From Escarpia spicata (taxonomy: Eukaryota > Annelida > Polychaeta > Sabellida > Siboglinidae): 64,000 nucleotides of DNA. The position numbers and the translations under genes were made by a program. The stretch spans positions 10,274,152 through 10,338,151 of the forward strand of contig OZ023209.1 in the NCBI GenBank assembly GCA_963995525.1, read 5' to 3'. Shown piece by piece: positions 26,101 through 38,100 of this stretch. The stretch's first letter is position 1, and each line of letters starts with the position of its first letter. The notes under the pieces are model-generated. The model had not been told where the DNA came from and made no database searches. It was given only the letters and a program-made list of their open reading frames with translations.

Positions 26101-29100
26101 GTTTAACAATCGGCTTGTGGTGACGACTAAACTAAAAGTTTGTTTGGACGACTTCATTGCACAACTTAAATTATTTGTTAGAATATATAAAACGGAAGGA
26201 AATATACAAATTCATTTTTCCTTGGGACGTTCCACAAAACCACACCGTCAGCTTTTTCTTAGATTATCTGGTTCCCATCATGCTAGTTGATTAACATGTG
26301 ACCTTGTTTTCTTGTAAATGTAATATGGTCAAGGTTTTATCAAGATATGATGAGTATTTTTTAAGATATGACTTAATTAAAATTTGGCATTTCACAAGGA
26401 GCTTAGTATGTCATATGTGACATTGCTTTCTCGTACATGTAATACAGTCAACATTTTATCAAGATATGATGACTCATTTCTAAAGTATAACAGTGAATTA
26501 AAATTTGACATTTCTCCAAGAACCTTTGTCTTTGAGGTCACCCTAGGATAATCTCAAATTATTTCCTTAGTAGTAAAGTATAGGAAATGTGTCCTACTTA
26601 CACGATCATCTCGCTATATTCAGGTCACTTTGACCGAGTCCAAAGGGTGACCTTAATAGTGAGACTCCACTGTATACCATACCAGAAAAATACATCTTTT
26701 TGAGTGTGCTAATAAGTGCTTCTTTGATGCATTAAGAAAGGCCTGAAGAGTTTACGTAACATGTATGTTTGGTGTTGATACTGATTATGTGACTGTTAAT
26801 ACCCATCCTATGCTTCCAGTGCAGTGTTCTGATCGTCGGTGCTGGTCCCGCAGGCTTGGCCGCAGCTAGGCAACTCAGCAACTTTGGGTCAAAGGTCAGC
26901 ATTCACTGAAGAGTTTATTTTTAATTTTTCTTGCATCTTATTAAATCGTATCTGAGTCTGTTATTGTTTTAAAAACATGCTAAAGTGACAGGCATTAACT
27001 ATTGGTTTTACAATTTATTACCAATGTTTAACAATCATCTTTCTGATGTATGCAGATTCTAAAACTACATTACCATCTGGATCTGATGTAATTATGTTGG
27101 CATGTTTAATTTAGTTTAAGATGTGTTAATATGTTGAAGATGACATAAAGAAATATACATGTCCCTTTGAATAAATAAGTTGTAATTATTACTCTCTTTC
27201 TCCAGGTTTATTGATTCTGTCTGTCTATCTCAGCGTTAAATTACAAGTGTGTCTGAATGTTCTAAAAAAAACTTTCTCTCAGAACTACCCCTTATCGTAT
27301 GCACCCCTGGTTGTAGGTGACGGTGCTGGAGGCGCGGGGTAGACTTGGGGGGCGAGTATGGGACGACTACACCACGGGGGTGTGTGTGGCCCAGGGGGCA
27401 CAGATTGTCAATGGAACCACCAACAACCCCATCTCCCTGCTGTGTCATCAGGTATTACGGTCGTCTCTAACTCTCTGTCAGTTGGTGGTAGTTGTTATAC
27501 TGTTGTTTTATGAACAACTAGCCGAGTTACCCTGCATAGGGAAAAAACACCTCTTAATGTTTTCTGGCTAAGGAGAAATATGGCAGCTAGAAAGGACATT
27601 TTTTTAAAGCAGAATTAATGCAGTGTGTTGTGTCCAAGTTGTAGAGTATATTTTATTGAATAAGATGTAGTTACTTTTTTGCCAGACCCCCCCCCCCCCC
27701 GTTTCCATGGCAACAATCAAAGATGGCTGCCTGATAAGGAAAATATAGCATATTTTTTGGAAACATTGTAGCTGCTCCAATAATGCAGTAATCAGTGTAA
27801 TTCTTTGTAGTTCTTATTTACAACACCTCGCTCTATGTAATGTCGAAGAGATATTTTATGCGTTGTCATTATTTAATATTTAAAAAATATGTTTCAGTTT
27901 TGTTGGTAAAAATCCATATTTTTATTTCGATCATTATGTTCACCACATAACTAAAAATAAAATTAAAAATATATCCTCGACATTGCATAGAGAAGTTAGC
28001 AAGGAACATATCAGTCAACATGTTATTAATGTAGCATCATTACTTCTAAAGATATGATGTTTCTAACTTGGAAAAACACTGGTTTTATAAACAGGTGTAA
28101 ATAACTGTCAAAGATTCGGTAATGGAATTATTACATGACAGAAGCACACTTTATCCGTGAATATAAGTTACTTAGAAGTATGTTAATGTTATAAAAGATA
28201 TATTTATTAATAGTAAACATAAAATGCTATCAGAATACAGCAGAATCACATTTTGAGAATTGTTGTCAAACAATTTCATTTTAACTCCAGTGTCTCCTTA
28301 AAAGCACCTCAAGTTAAGAGAGGTTATGCAATGCCTATGAATAACTCCAATCAGGCCTTTAACCAGAGAACTGTTGTCTCTTTATTGAAACAGGTTTGGA
28401 AAATCACAACAGGTTTTTCTTTTTCCAATAACGGTTTTTTTGGTCTAGGTTGCAGGATTTGTATTTTTCAGATACTGTGATCTGTGGTGTTATAGTCCCA
28501 CTAACAAGGTCAAAACAGTTTGTGTTGTCATAAAACGAGCCTTCTACTAGGTGTGAAAGCTAGTGCAGGAATGTAGTTTGAAGTTTGAGTATTTTGTCAG
28601 CCTTTAGGGGAGAGTGCAGTTGGAGGTGGTTTCATGAGCATAATGGGTAAATAAAAAATGAGAACGGGTAAATTGGACAATTTCACTTTGGATTGTGTAC
28701 CTTGGAATCATGCTGGACAGAAAAATCTCGAAAAAGTTGAAAGAGTCCTGAGAGTTTCTGTTATGCCGGCATGCCTATATGGTCAGGAGACAGTGGCGCT
28801 GACAGAAAAACAACAACAGAAGCTGCAAGTTTGTGAGAACAATGAGTTAGAAGAATAACAGGAACAAAGAAGGTAGACAGAAGAAGGATGAATACACGGA
28901 ATCACAGTTTGACTTATATGGACATATAGGTCGGGTCACGCAATTGGCGTAACAGGTCAAATGAAGTAAAATAAAACCTAATCCACCGTATGTCTCCTAT
29001 GCTCAGTTTAAACGTATTTTTCAGTAAGCATCCGATACGTGTATCTAAATATTAAAATACGCCATCTCCAGACATCCAGTGCTATTAGTGATCATTTCCA

Positions 29101-32100
29101 CCACTCACAGCGAACCAGGTTGACTTTGACTTGATTTGAAGTTTGAAACTGATTGCATGTAACACCTGAGAAAAGAGGTTGGAATGCAGTGTAACAGGAT
29201 GATTATTGAGAAGCCAGATGAGATGGGCTGGCCACTTGGCAAGGATGGATGCCGGAAAAATAGCGAAGAGAGCAGAGGCCGAACAACATAAAGGACAGAG
29301 GGAAAGGCCAGAGCTGGGATCGGACAAACCACTCTAACAAACCAATAAAATGTCAGTTGCACACATGTATAATTGACACTGACAGAGATATACTTGGACT
29401 TACAGAACAACAGCTACTCTTTATAATCCATTTCCTTCTCAAGGCGGCTCTAGAATATTTTACTAGAAAGGTTTTTAGCACAAATAACAAAAACAAGGTA
29501 TTTACTTGATATATCAGATGAAATTATACAGAGAGCAGTATGCAAATATATATTAGGTACACATATTGTATATACTTCAACTATAATTAAACTTAACCCA
29601 TAATAATGAATACAAAGATAGTACAACAAAAACAGTAGAAGAGCATCAGTGACTCCTATTAAAACCAATATGTTGCTGTCCTAGGAGCTACTGTACGGTT
29701 TCACCAGCTCCATCTAATAAATTCCGACACGTTTTTGCAGCTCAACATTTCAATACGGCGAATCACAGACAAATGTGGGCTGATCCATGAGTCGGGCATG
29801 GTGACAGATAGCAACGTGGACAGACGCATCGATTTCCACTTCAATGCCATGTTGGACATCGTTGCGGACTGGCGTAAGAATCACAGTAACAACAGTGATA
29901 CTGACTTACTGGGTAAGTGTTAGCTTACACTGTGGACCGCAGTGGCTAGGGCATCGGACTTTCAGTCGAGAGAACCTGGGTTCAAATCCTTTGCTGCAGT
30001 GTCGAACCTTGGGCATGTTTATTCACACTACGTTGCTCCAGTTCACTCAGCTGTATGGATGAGTACCTGGCTATAGACAGTGGTGGATATTTGTATATGA
30101 ATATAGTCTTCATGCATTAATTGCTGGTGTTCGATTAAACAGGTCTGCTAGGGAGTAAAATGTAAAGGTTTTTGAGCAGACTGTACGGATACTGCGCTAT
30201 ATAAAACTTACTTTTTAAACTCAATATATAATGTTCTTTTTGACTTTCCCTGCAGTAAATGTTAGCTTTTTCAAATCTAGTAGAGCATTATTGGATAAAT
30301 AGGCATGTCACTATCAACAAACTAAGCACCACGTGTGATTGTGCTGATACACTGTGTATTGTGTATAATTGTAATGGCATTGATTTAAGATGTGGACATA
30401 TATTGCAGTAAAATAATGGTGAAACATTAAGAAAGTCATACATGGATTAAATTAGTTTTCCTGTTACCTGAACAGCATTATTCAAAATAAAATGAGACCT
30501 CACATTTTGACGTTGTCATGAAAATATTAAAACAACATTTACCCTTTGAAATGTTGGAGAAGTATTATTATTTTAGTTGTGAAGTGAGAGGCACGTAAGG
30601 TGGGTGGGTGGTTTTTATTTGTTTCTCTGCCACATGATTGTGCTGTATGATTATATTAGACATTTTGATGAACACCTTGGTTTTCTTTGAATGTTACAGA
30701 GAAGATTCGACAGATGCACCAACAGTTTGTCGACGAATCTCATCTTACTTTCTCAAAGGTAAGACCAGTGGAAATTGGTAAGCTTTGCGCATTGCCAAAC
30801 TCTGGTTTACATCAAACTGCATTGTTTGTATCATTCATTTCAAGCATGTTACGTAATAACAAAGCCCACAGTAACATCAACTGATGCAAACCGTAGTGCT
30901 ATTTGGACTTCAAAAGTACCATAAAGTGCAACATTGTGTAACACTATATGCCCAAAACGATGTGGAATGATCGCTCTATGAAGGACCCTGTCCCAGTGTA
31001 ACTACATGCAAGATGGGTAGAAATATATCTATCTAAAAATATGAGGATAAATATACACCTTTGTAAGTACAAATAACATAAAGGAGATTAGTATGAGTTT
31101 TTGGTAATGTAATTAAAATGTTACCGTTAGTGGTGCTGTTTTCCTGACAATACTTTGAACTTTTATCAACTATTATGGACAACAGGCCTGTATTCCTGAA
31201 AATTATAAAAGTATAAAGACAAAGTTGAATTACTAACAGGACATTTTGGGTTAGGTCTGATAAAGAAGCTGTAGAACTGTTATTATTATCACTGTGCTAT
31301 GCGAGATTCAGTAGAGTGAGTTGAGCTTGATGTGTCACAGGAAGAAGAGAAGTTGCTGGAGTTCCACATCAGTAACCTTGAGTATGCGTGCGGCTGTAGC
31401 ACGGACCGTCTCTCCGCGTACAACTGGGACCAGAACGAGGCTTTCCCGCAGTTCTCTGGCAACCACTGCTTCATGTCTGGTGGGTACTCACCCGTCTTGG
31501 CTCGACTTGCCGCAGACGTTGATGTCCGACTCAACAAACACGTAAGATGCTTACTATAATCGAGCCTGTAACTGTGCTGTGTTGTGCATCTTTGGCACCA
31601 GAACTTTCAGGGACTAATCTGCAATAGTTCTGACGAAAAGTAACACCTTCATTTTAGTCCTTTGGGCCGAAGGTCAACAGACTATTGCCATCACTCTTCG
31701 TCTGCTGTTAGCTGCCGTATCTCAGAAACCGTTCAGTAACTTTTTCTCTAATTTTGCATAGATGTATTTTAGGCTATTGCCACTATGCAAGCAAAATCTC
31801 TATTTCATCGAATCGTTCTAAGGGCCCCCAGGGCCCAAAAAATTGGTAATTTTTCACATTTTGTCTGTTTTTTTAAAAACTCTTCAGTAACTTTTTCTCT
31901 AATTTTGGATATACATTTCATGTGGTACTATCACTGTACACACAAGAAATATGTATTTGATTGAATCATTCTAAGGGCACCTAATGGCCCCCCAAAAAAG
32001 GACTCCCAAAACTGGTAAATTTTCACATTTGGCTATATTTTCAAAACCTCTTCAGTAACCTTTTCTCTAATTTTGCATAGACATTTCATGTGGTAGTGCC

Positions 32101-35100
32101 ACTATACACAAGAAATCTGTATTTGACTGAATCATTCTAAGGGCACCAAAGGTCCCCTAAAATGCTAAATTGTTTACTGCAGGAGAACAGCAGTTAAGTT
32201 AGACTCGGATGCAATAGAACTATAACACATTTCAACATTAAAGCTTCATCTTTTGCTCAGGTTAAGGAGATCAACTATTTCGGTGATCATGTCACAGTGC
32301 TGACATCTGGTGGTGAGACATTTCGTGCAGACCGAATCATTGTGACTGTGCCGTTATCATTACTGAAGGCTGGTGCGATCAGTTTTCGGCCCGCTCTCCC
32401 GGAGCGGAAAGGTGACGCCATACGGAGTCTGGGGGCAGGCATCATAGAGAAGGTGGGTCCACGCTCGTACTCAGTGTAGAAAATAATTATTTATACTCTG
32501 AAATCGAAAGTGAAACTCTTGAGTGTTTACTGTTGACTGAAATGAAATATAAATATTAGAAATAAAGATTAAATATGGCTAAGTTGTGATAGAACTAAAC
32601 TAACTAAACCACACATATAACATAAAATATAAAGTACCATTAAAATAAACATATATTTATGTGTACATATATATAATATGTTTTTGTATTCATTGATATT
32701 TTATATATAATATTGTCTTACAAAAATTATTGTCGTTCTATGGGAAACTGTAAGCAAATGCCTTGTCATGTGTACATTTTGAATAGTAATTTTTCAAGCA
32801 GCTATGAAGACACCAACCATTGGACAATACACATCTTCTGTGGTCAGATTAACAGATTTTCCTACTAAGCTGTGACATTTCTGCTACCTGTCAGCTGTGT
32901 GTTCTAGGTGGCCTTGCAGTTTCCACATCGGTTCTGGGACACAAAGGTGGAAGGGGCTGATTTCTTTGGACACGTTCCCGAGAATGCAAATGAGCGAGGG
33001 ATGTTTGCAGTCTTCTACGATATGGCCTTGAAGGTAACAGAACTCTGTCATTTCTTTCAAAGTTGAGAATGTACTTCCATACATTCTCTCTAGAAATAAA
33101 TGAAACTTTTATTTTGCTTCCTTTAGGAAGGGTTTGTAGGGAGCATTGAAGTTCTCTGAACATCTTTTACAAGTCTTGTCTAAACGTGGCAACTTCTAAA
33201 TGTAATTCTGCTGCATGTTTTTAGGGTTCAGATGCCAGAAAAGATGATTCATCGGGTGAACTTCTAACAAGTGGTTCTCAGCACACCCCACATACAGACA
33301 CCAAAGACACCACAGTTCATGACATCCCAAATGGCAACGTGGATCTGTCGACTAATGAGAAAAGGAAAGATTTGAACACTGCTGACTCTGTAAATCACTC
33401 TACCGCCACCCCTGTCAAAACTAGTAAGAATAAGATGTCAAACGATGTCCTACCAAATGAATCGCATGATTCTGACTCCAAAGTGTTACAAGAGCCAGAC
33501 AAACAGAAGACCGAGTGTAAAGGGTTACCTAAGGAATCAGATGATTCAAACGCTAAGAAGACAGAGACCAAACAGATATCAATGGAATCGGACAATTCAG
33601 ACATTAAGAAGACAGATACTGAAGTGTTACCAGTGGAATCGGGTGAATCAGATTCTGCAAAAACAGAAACTAAAGAGTTATCACAGGAATCTGTCAGTTC
33701 AGACACTGGGAACACTAAACAGTTACCATTGAAATCACATGATACTAGTGACATATCTCCGACCGACACAGAGTGTGTCAAACCAGACCAGTGTCAAAGT
33801 GACATGTCACCATCAGAGAAACTAGTGAAGGACACAGACAGTGACAGTAAAACATGTGACACTAGTTGCGATAAACCTGTGTCATGTTCTGGTGACACAG
33901 ACACCACCAATGACAATAAATCAAAGCAGATGTCACATTGTCAAACCGACGCAACATGTAACACGTCGACATCATCTCCAACAGACCCGTCATGTGTCAA
34001 GTCAGACTCAAACACTAACTGTAGCAAGTCAAGTCCTGACGCGAGCAAACACCCTACCTCTGACACTAAGGCAATCTTGATGACGTGCATCACTGGTGAT
34101 GCTGTGTCAATGGTGTCAAAGCTAACAGACGCAGAAGTGGTGGCGAAGTGCGTCGATGTCCTGAAGAAACTTTTCCCTGACGAGGTGGGTTCTTTGTTCA
34201 TGTTGTAGCCTTCTCCATCTTCGCAAACCAGGAGTGGTGACTAAGTATACTACCCCTGGCAGATCTCGTACAGAATATACGGTAGTTAACTGAATCAGCC
34301 ATATAATTGACTTCGTCAGTAGCGTCTACAAACTGTGAGAACAGTGCCGACACTTGCCCCTCACGTATCATAATTCATAGAAGAAGAAGCCCTCGGCTTC
34401 CAGGAATCCTAATATTTAATTACCCATTCAGCCATTCTCATGAGCGGCTGAGCGGTATTGTGTATTCAAATAATTACTTCTACTTCCCGAACATTACATG
34501 TATCATGAGCAAATGTTGGCTGAAACGAAAACGAGTCGAACAGTCCTGCTAACTATATTATTGGCAGGGCTTAACTTCGGCCAAAGCAGTGCCCCCTAGT
34601 GCGCGAGGATGGTTTTCTCTAACACTTCTATAGAATTTGTTTACCACACTCTACAGAATGTGCATCCACTTGAACATGTGACACTGAAAGCAGGGCGCAT
34701 GCCATCTGTCCACCCTTGATGTATCATCGTTGCACTTGTTACAGTCTGTGTCTGCCCCAGTGTCATTCTTTGTGACGCATTGTCTAGAGGACCCCCTAGC
34801 CCTGATGGCCTACAGCTTATGTCCTGTGTTTGTTACAGTCTGTGTCTGTCCCAGTGTCATCCTTTGTGACGTGGTGGCAAGAGGACCCTCCAGCCCTGAT
34901 GGCCTACAGCTTATGTCCTGTGTTTGTTACAGTCTGTGTCTGTCCCAGTGTCATCCTTTGTGACGTGGTGGCAAGAGCACCCCCTAGCCCTGATGGCCTA
35001 CAGCTCATGTCCTGTTTTTGTTACAGTCTGTGTCTGTCCCAGTGTCATCCTTTGTGACGTGGTGGCAAGAGGACCCTCTAGCCCTGATGGCCTACAGCTT

Positions 35101-38100
35101 ATGTCCTGTTTTTGTTACAGTCTGTGTCTGTCCCAGTGTCATCCTTTGTGACGTGGTGGCAAGAGGACCCTCTAGCCCTGATGGCCTACAGCTCATGTCC
35201 TGTTTTTGTTACAGTCTGTGTCTGTCCCAGTGCCATCCTTTGTGACGTGGTGGCAAGAGGACCCTCTAGCCCTGATGGCCTACAGCTCATGTCCTGTGTT
35301 TGTTACAGTCTGTGTCTGTCCCAGTGTCATCCTTTGTGACGTGGTGGCAAGAGGACCCTCTAGCCCTGATGGCCTACAGCTTATGTCCTGTGTTTGTTAC
35401 AGTCTGTGTCTGTCCCAGTGTCATCCTTTGTGATTCGGTGGCAAGAGGACCCCCTAGCCCTGATGGCCTACAGCTTATGTCCTGTGTTTGTTACAGTCTG
35501 TGTCTGTCCCAGTGTCATCCTTTGTGACGTGGTGGCAAGAGGACCCTCTAGCCCTGATGGCCTACAGCTCATGTCCTGTTTTTGTTACAGTCTGTGTCTG
35601 TCCCAGTGTCATCCTTTGTGACGTGGTGGCAAGAGGACCCTCTAGCCCTGATGGCCTACAGCTTATGTCCTGTGTTTGTTACAGTCTGTGTCTGTCCCAG
35701 TGTCATCCTTTGTGATGCGGTGGCAAGAGGACCCCCTAGCCCTGATGGCCTACAGCTTATGTCCTGTGTTTGTTACAGTCTGTGTCTGTCCCACTGTCAT
35801 CCTTTGTGACGTGGTGGCAAGAGGACCCTCTAGCCCTGATGGCATACAGCTCATGTCCTGTTTTTGTTACAGTCTGTGTCTGTCCCAGTGTCATCCTTTG
35901 TGACGTGGTGGCAAGAGGACCCTCTAGCCCTGATGGCCTACAGCTCATGTCCTGTGTTTGTTACAGTCTGTGTCTGTCCCAGTGTCATCCTTTGTGACGT
36001 GGTGGCAAGAGGACCCCCTAGCCCTGATGGCCTACAGCTTATGTCCTGTGTTTGTTACAGTCTGTGTCTGTCCCAGTGTCATCCTTTGTGACGTGGTGGC
36101 AAGAGGACCCCCTAGCCCTGATGGCCTACAGCTTATGTCCTGTGTTTGTTACAGTCTGTGTCTGTCCCAGTGTCATCCTTTGTGACGTGGTGGCAAGAGG
36201 ACCCCCCTAGCCCTGATGGCCTACAGCTTATGTCCTGTGTTTGTTACAGTCTGTGTCTGTCCCAGTGTCATCCTTTGTGACGTGGTGGCAAGAGGACCCC
36301 CTAGCCCTGATGGCCTACAGCTCATGTCCTGTTTTTGTTACAGTCTGTGTCTGTCCCAGTGTCATCCTTTGTGACGTGGTGGCAAGAGGACCCTCTAGCC
36401 CTGATGGCCTACAGCTCATGTCCTGTGTTTGTTACAGTCTGTGTCTGTCCCAGTGTCATCCTTTGTGATGCGGTGGCAAGAGGACCCCCTAGCCCTGATG
36501 GCCTACAGCTTATGTCCTGTGTTTGTTACAGTCTGTGTATGTCCCAGTGTCATCCTTTGTGACGTGGTGGCAAGAGGACCCCCTAGCCCTGATGGCCTAC
36601 AGCTTATGTCCTGTGTTTGTTACAGTCTGTGTCTGTCCCAGTGTCATCCTTTGTGACGTGGTGGCAAGAGGACCCCCTAGCCCTGATGGCCTACAGCTTA
36701 TGTCCTGTTTTTGTTACAGTCTGTGTCTGTCCCAGTGTCATCCTTTGTGACGTGGTGGCAAGAGGACCCCCTAGCCCTGATGGCCTACAGCTTATGTCCT
36801 GTGTTTGTTACAGTCTGTGTCTGCCCCAGTGTCATTCTTTGTGATGCGGTGGCAAGAGGACCTCCTAGTCCTGATGGCCTACAGCTCATGTCCTGTTTTT
36901 GTTACAGTCTGTGTCTGTCCCAGTGTCATCCTTTGTGATGCGGTGGCAAGAGGACCTCCTAGCCCTGATGGCCTACAGCTTATGTCCTGTGTTTGTTACA
37001 GTCTGTGTCTGTCCCAGTGTCATCCTTTGTGATGCGGTGGCAAGAGGACCTCCTAGTCCTGATGGCCTACAGCTCATGTCCTGTTTTTGTTACAGTCTGT
37101 GTCTGTCCCAGTGTCATCCTTTGTGACGTGGTGGCAAGAGGACCCTCTAGCCCTGATGGCCTACAGTTCATGTCCTGTTTTTGTTACAGTCTGTGTCTGC
37201 CCCAGTGTCATTCTTTGTGACACGGTGGCAAGAGGACCCCTTAGCCCTGATGGCCTACAGCTATATTCCTGTCGGTTGTACGGGCGAAGCTTACGATGTC
37301 CTGGCTGAGACTGTGGATGACAAGGTTCACTTTGCAGGCGAGGTAAGTAGTGTCCCCTGGTGGGTACACCCAGCAGCCTTCTTTTCAGTAAAGCAGTTTG
37401 TAATTACCCATTTGTGCTGCAAAAGAATGTATGCATCTGGTTGGAGTTGGACCTCGTTCAGGCAGTCATGGTGTGAGTGTTTACACATATGTCCGCAGCC
37501 TGTTTTCACAGGGAATGACTGGATATTTAAACATTGCTAACCTTGGATGACTAAACAGCTTCTTTGGACAAATTTATTGAGAACGTGATAAGAGTTGTAG
37601 TTTAGCAGTTTGCTATAAAGAAACTGAGCAAATCTTAATGACTGGCAACTTCTTTCTTATATTTTAATTCCTCAAACTTGTGTCACTTGGTAAATATCTT
37701 TCTAAGCAGCATGTTCAAATTGTGATTATGCATGCACTTGTGGCATATTTTCTAATACCGTAGAAACTATCCATAATGGACATCATCACTGTGAAATATG
37801 TCCATTATGGCCAGACTATTTCTATAGACAGGTAGAGACAATACAAGCTGGTCACTCGGCTCTTTAAAATGGGCTCATTGTAGACAGGTTTTCATTGTAG
37901 ACAGGTGTCCGCTAAGCAGATTTCACTGTAATTGTCGTACAAATAGATACAAAACGATAGCTATCAGTGTATGAGTATTATTTCTCTATTCTGGTTCTGC
38001 AGCTCAAGGAAGTGTTTGTGTATTGCTTGCAGGCAACCAACCGTCAGTTTCCTCAAACTGTCACCGGGGCGTATCTAAGCGGCATCCGTGAGGCCAGCAA

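Noticed and set aside
29935..30000. tRNA-like sequence with a perfect B box
   Set aside because: The rest does not fold as a full tRNA and it continues into a SINE body and tail, so it is not a functional tRNA gene.
33395..33781. Minus-strand 128-residue frame opposite KDM1B exon 18
   Set aside because: It is a shadow of the Ser/Asp-rich coding repeat on the plus strand, whose frame connects properly with flanking exons.
34730..37308. Some two dozen overlapping 75-residue open frames, all alike
   Set aside because: They are the same 94-bp repeat read through three frames. The protein-like part is simply copied exon 19 sequence, not separate genes.
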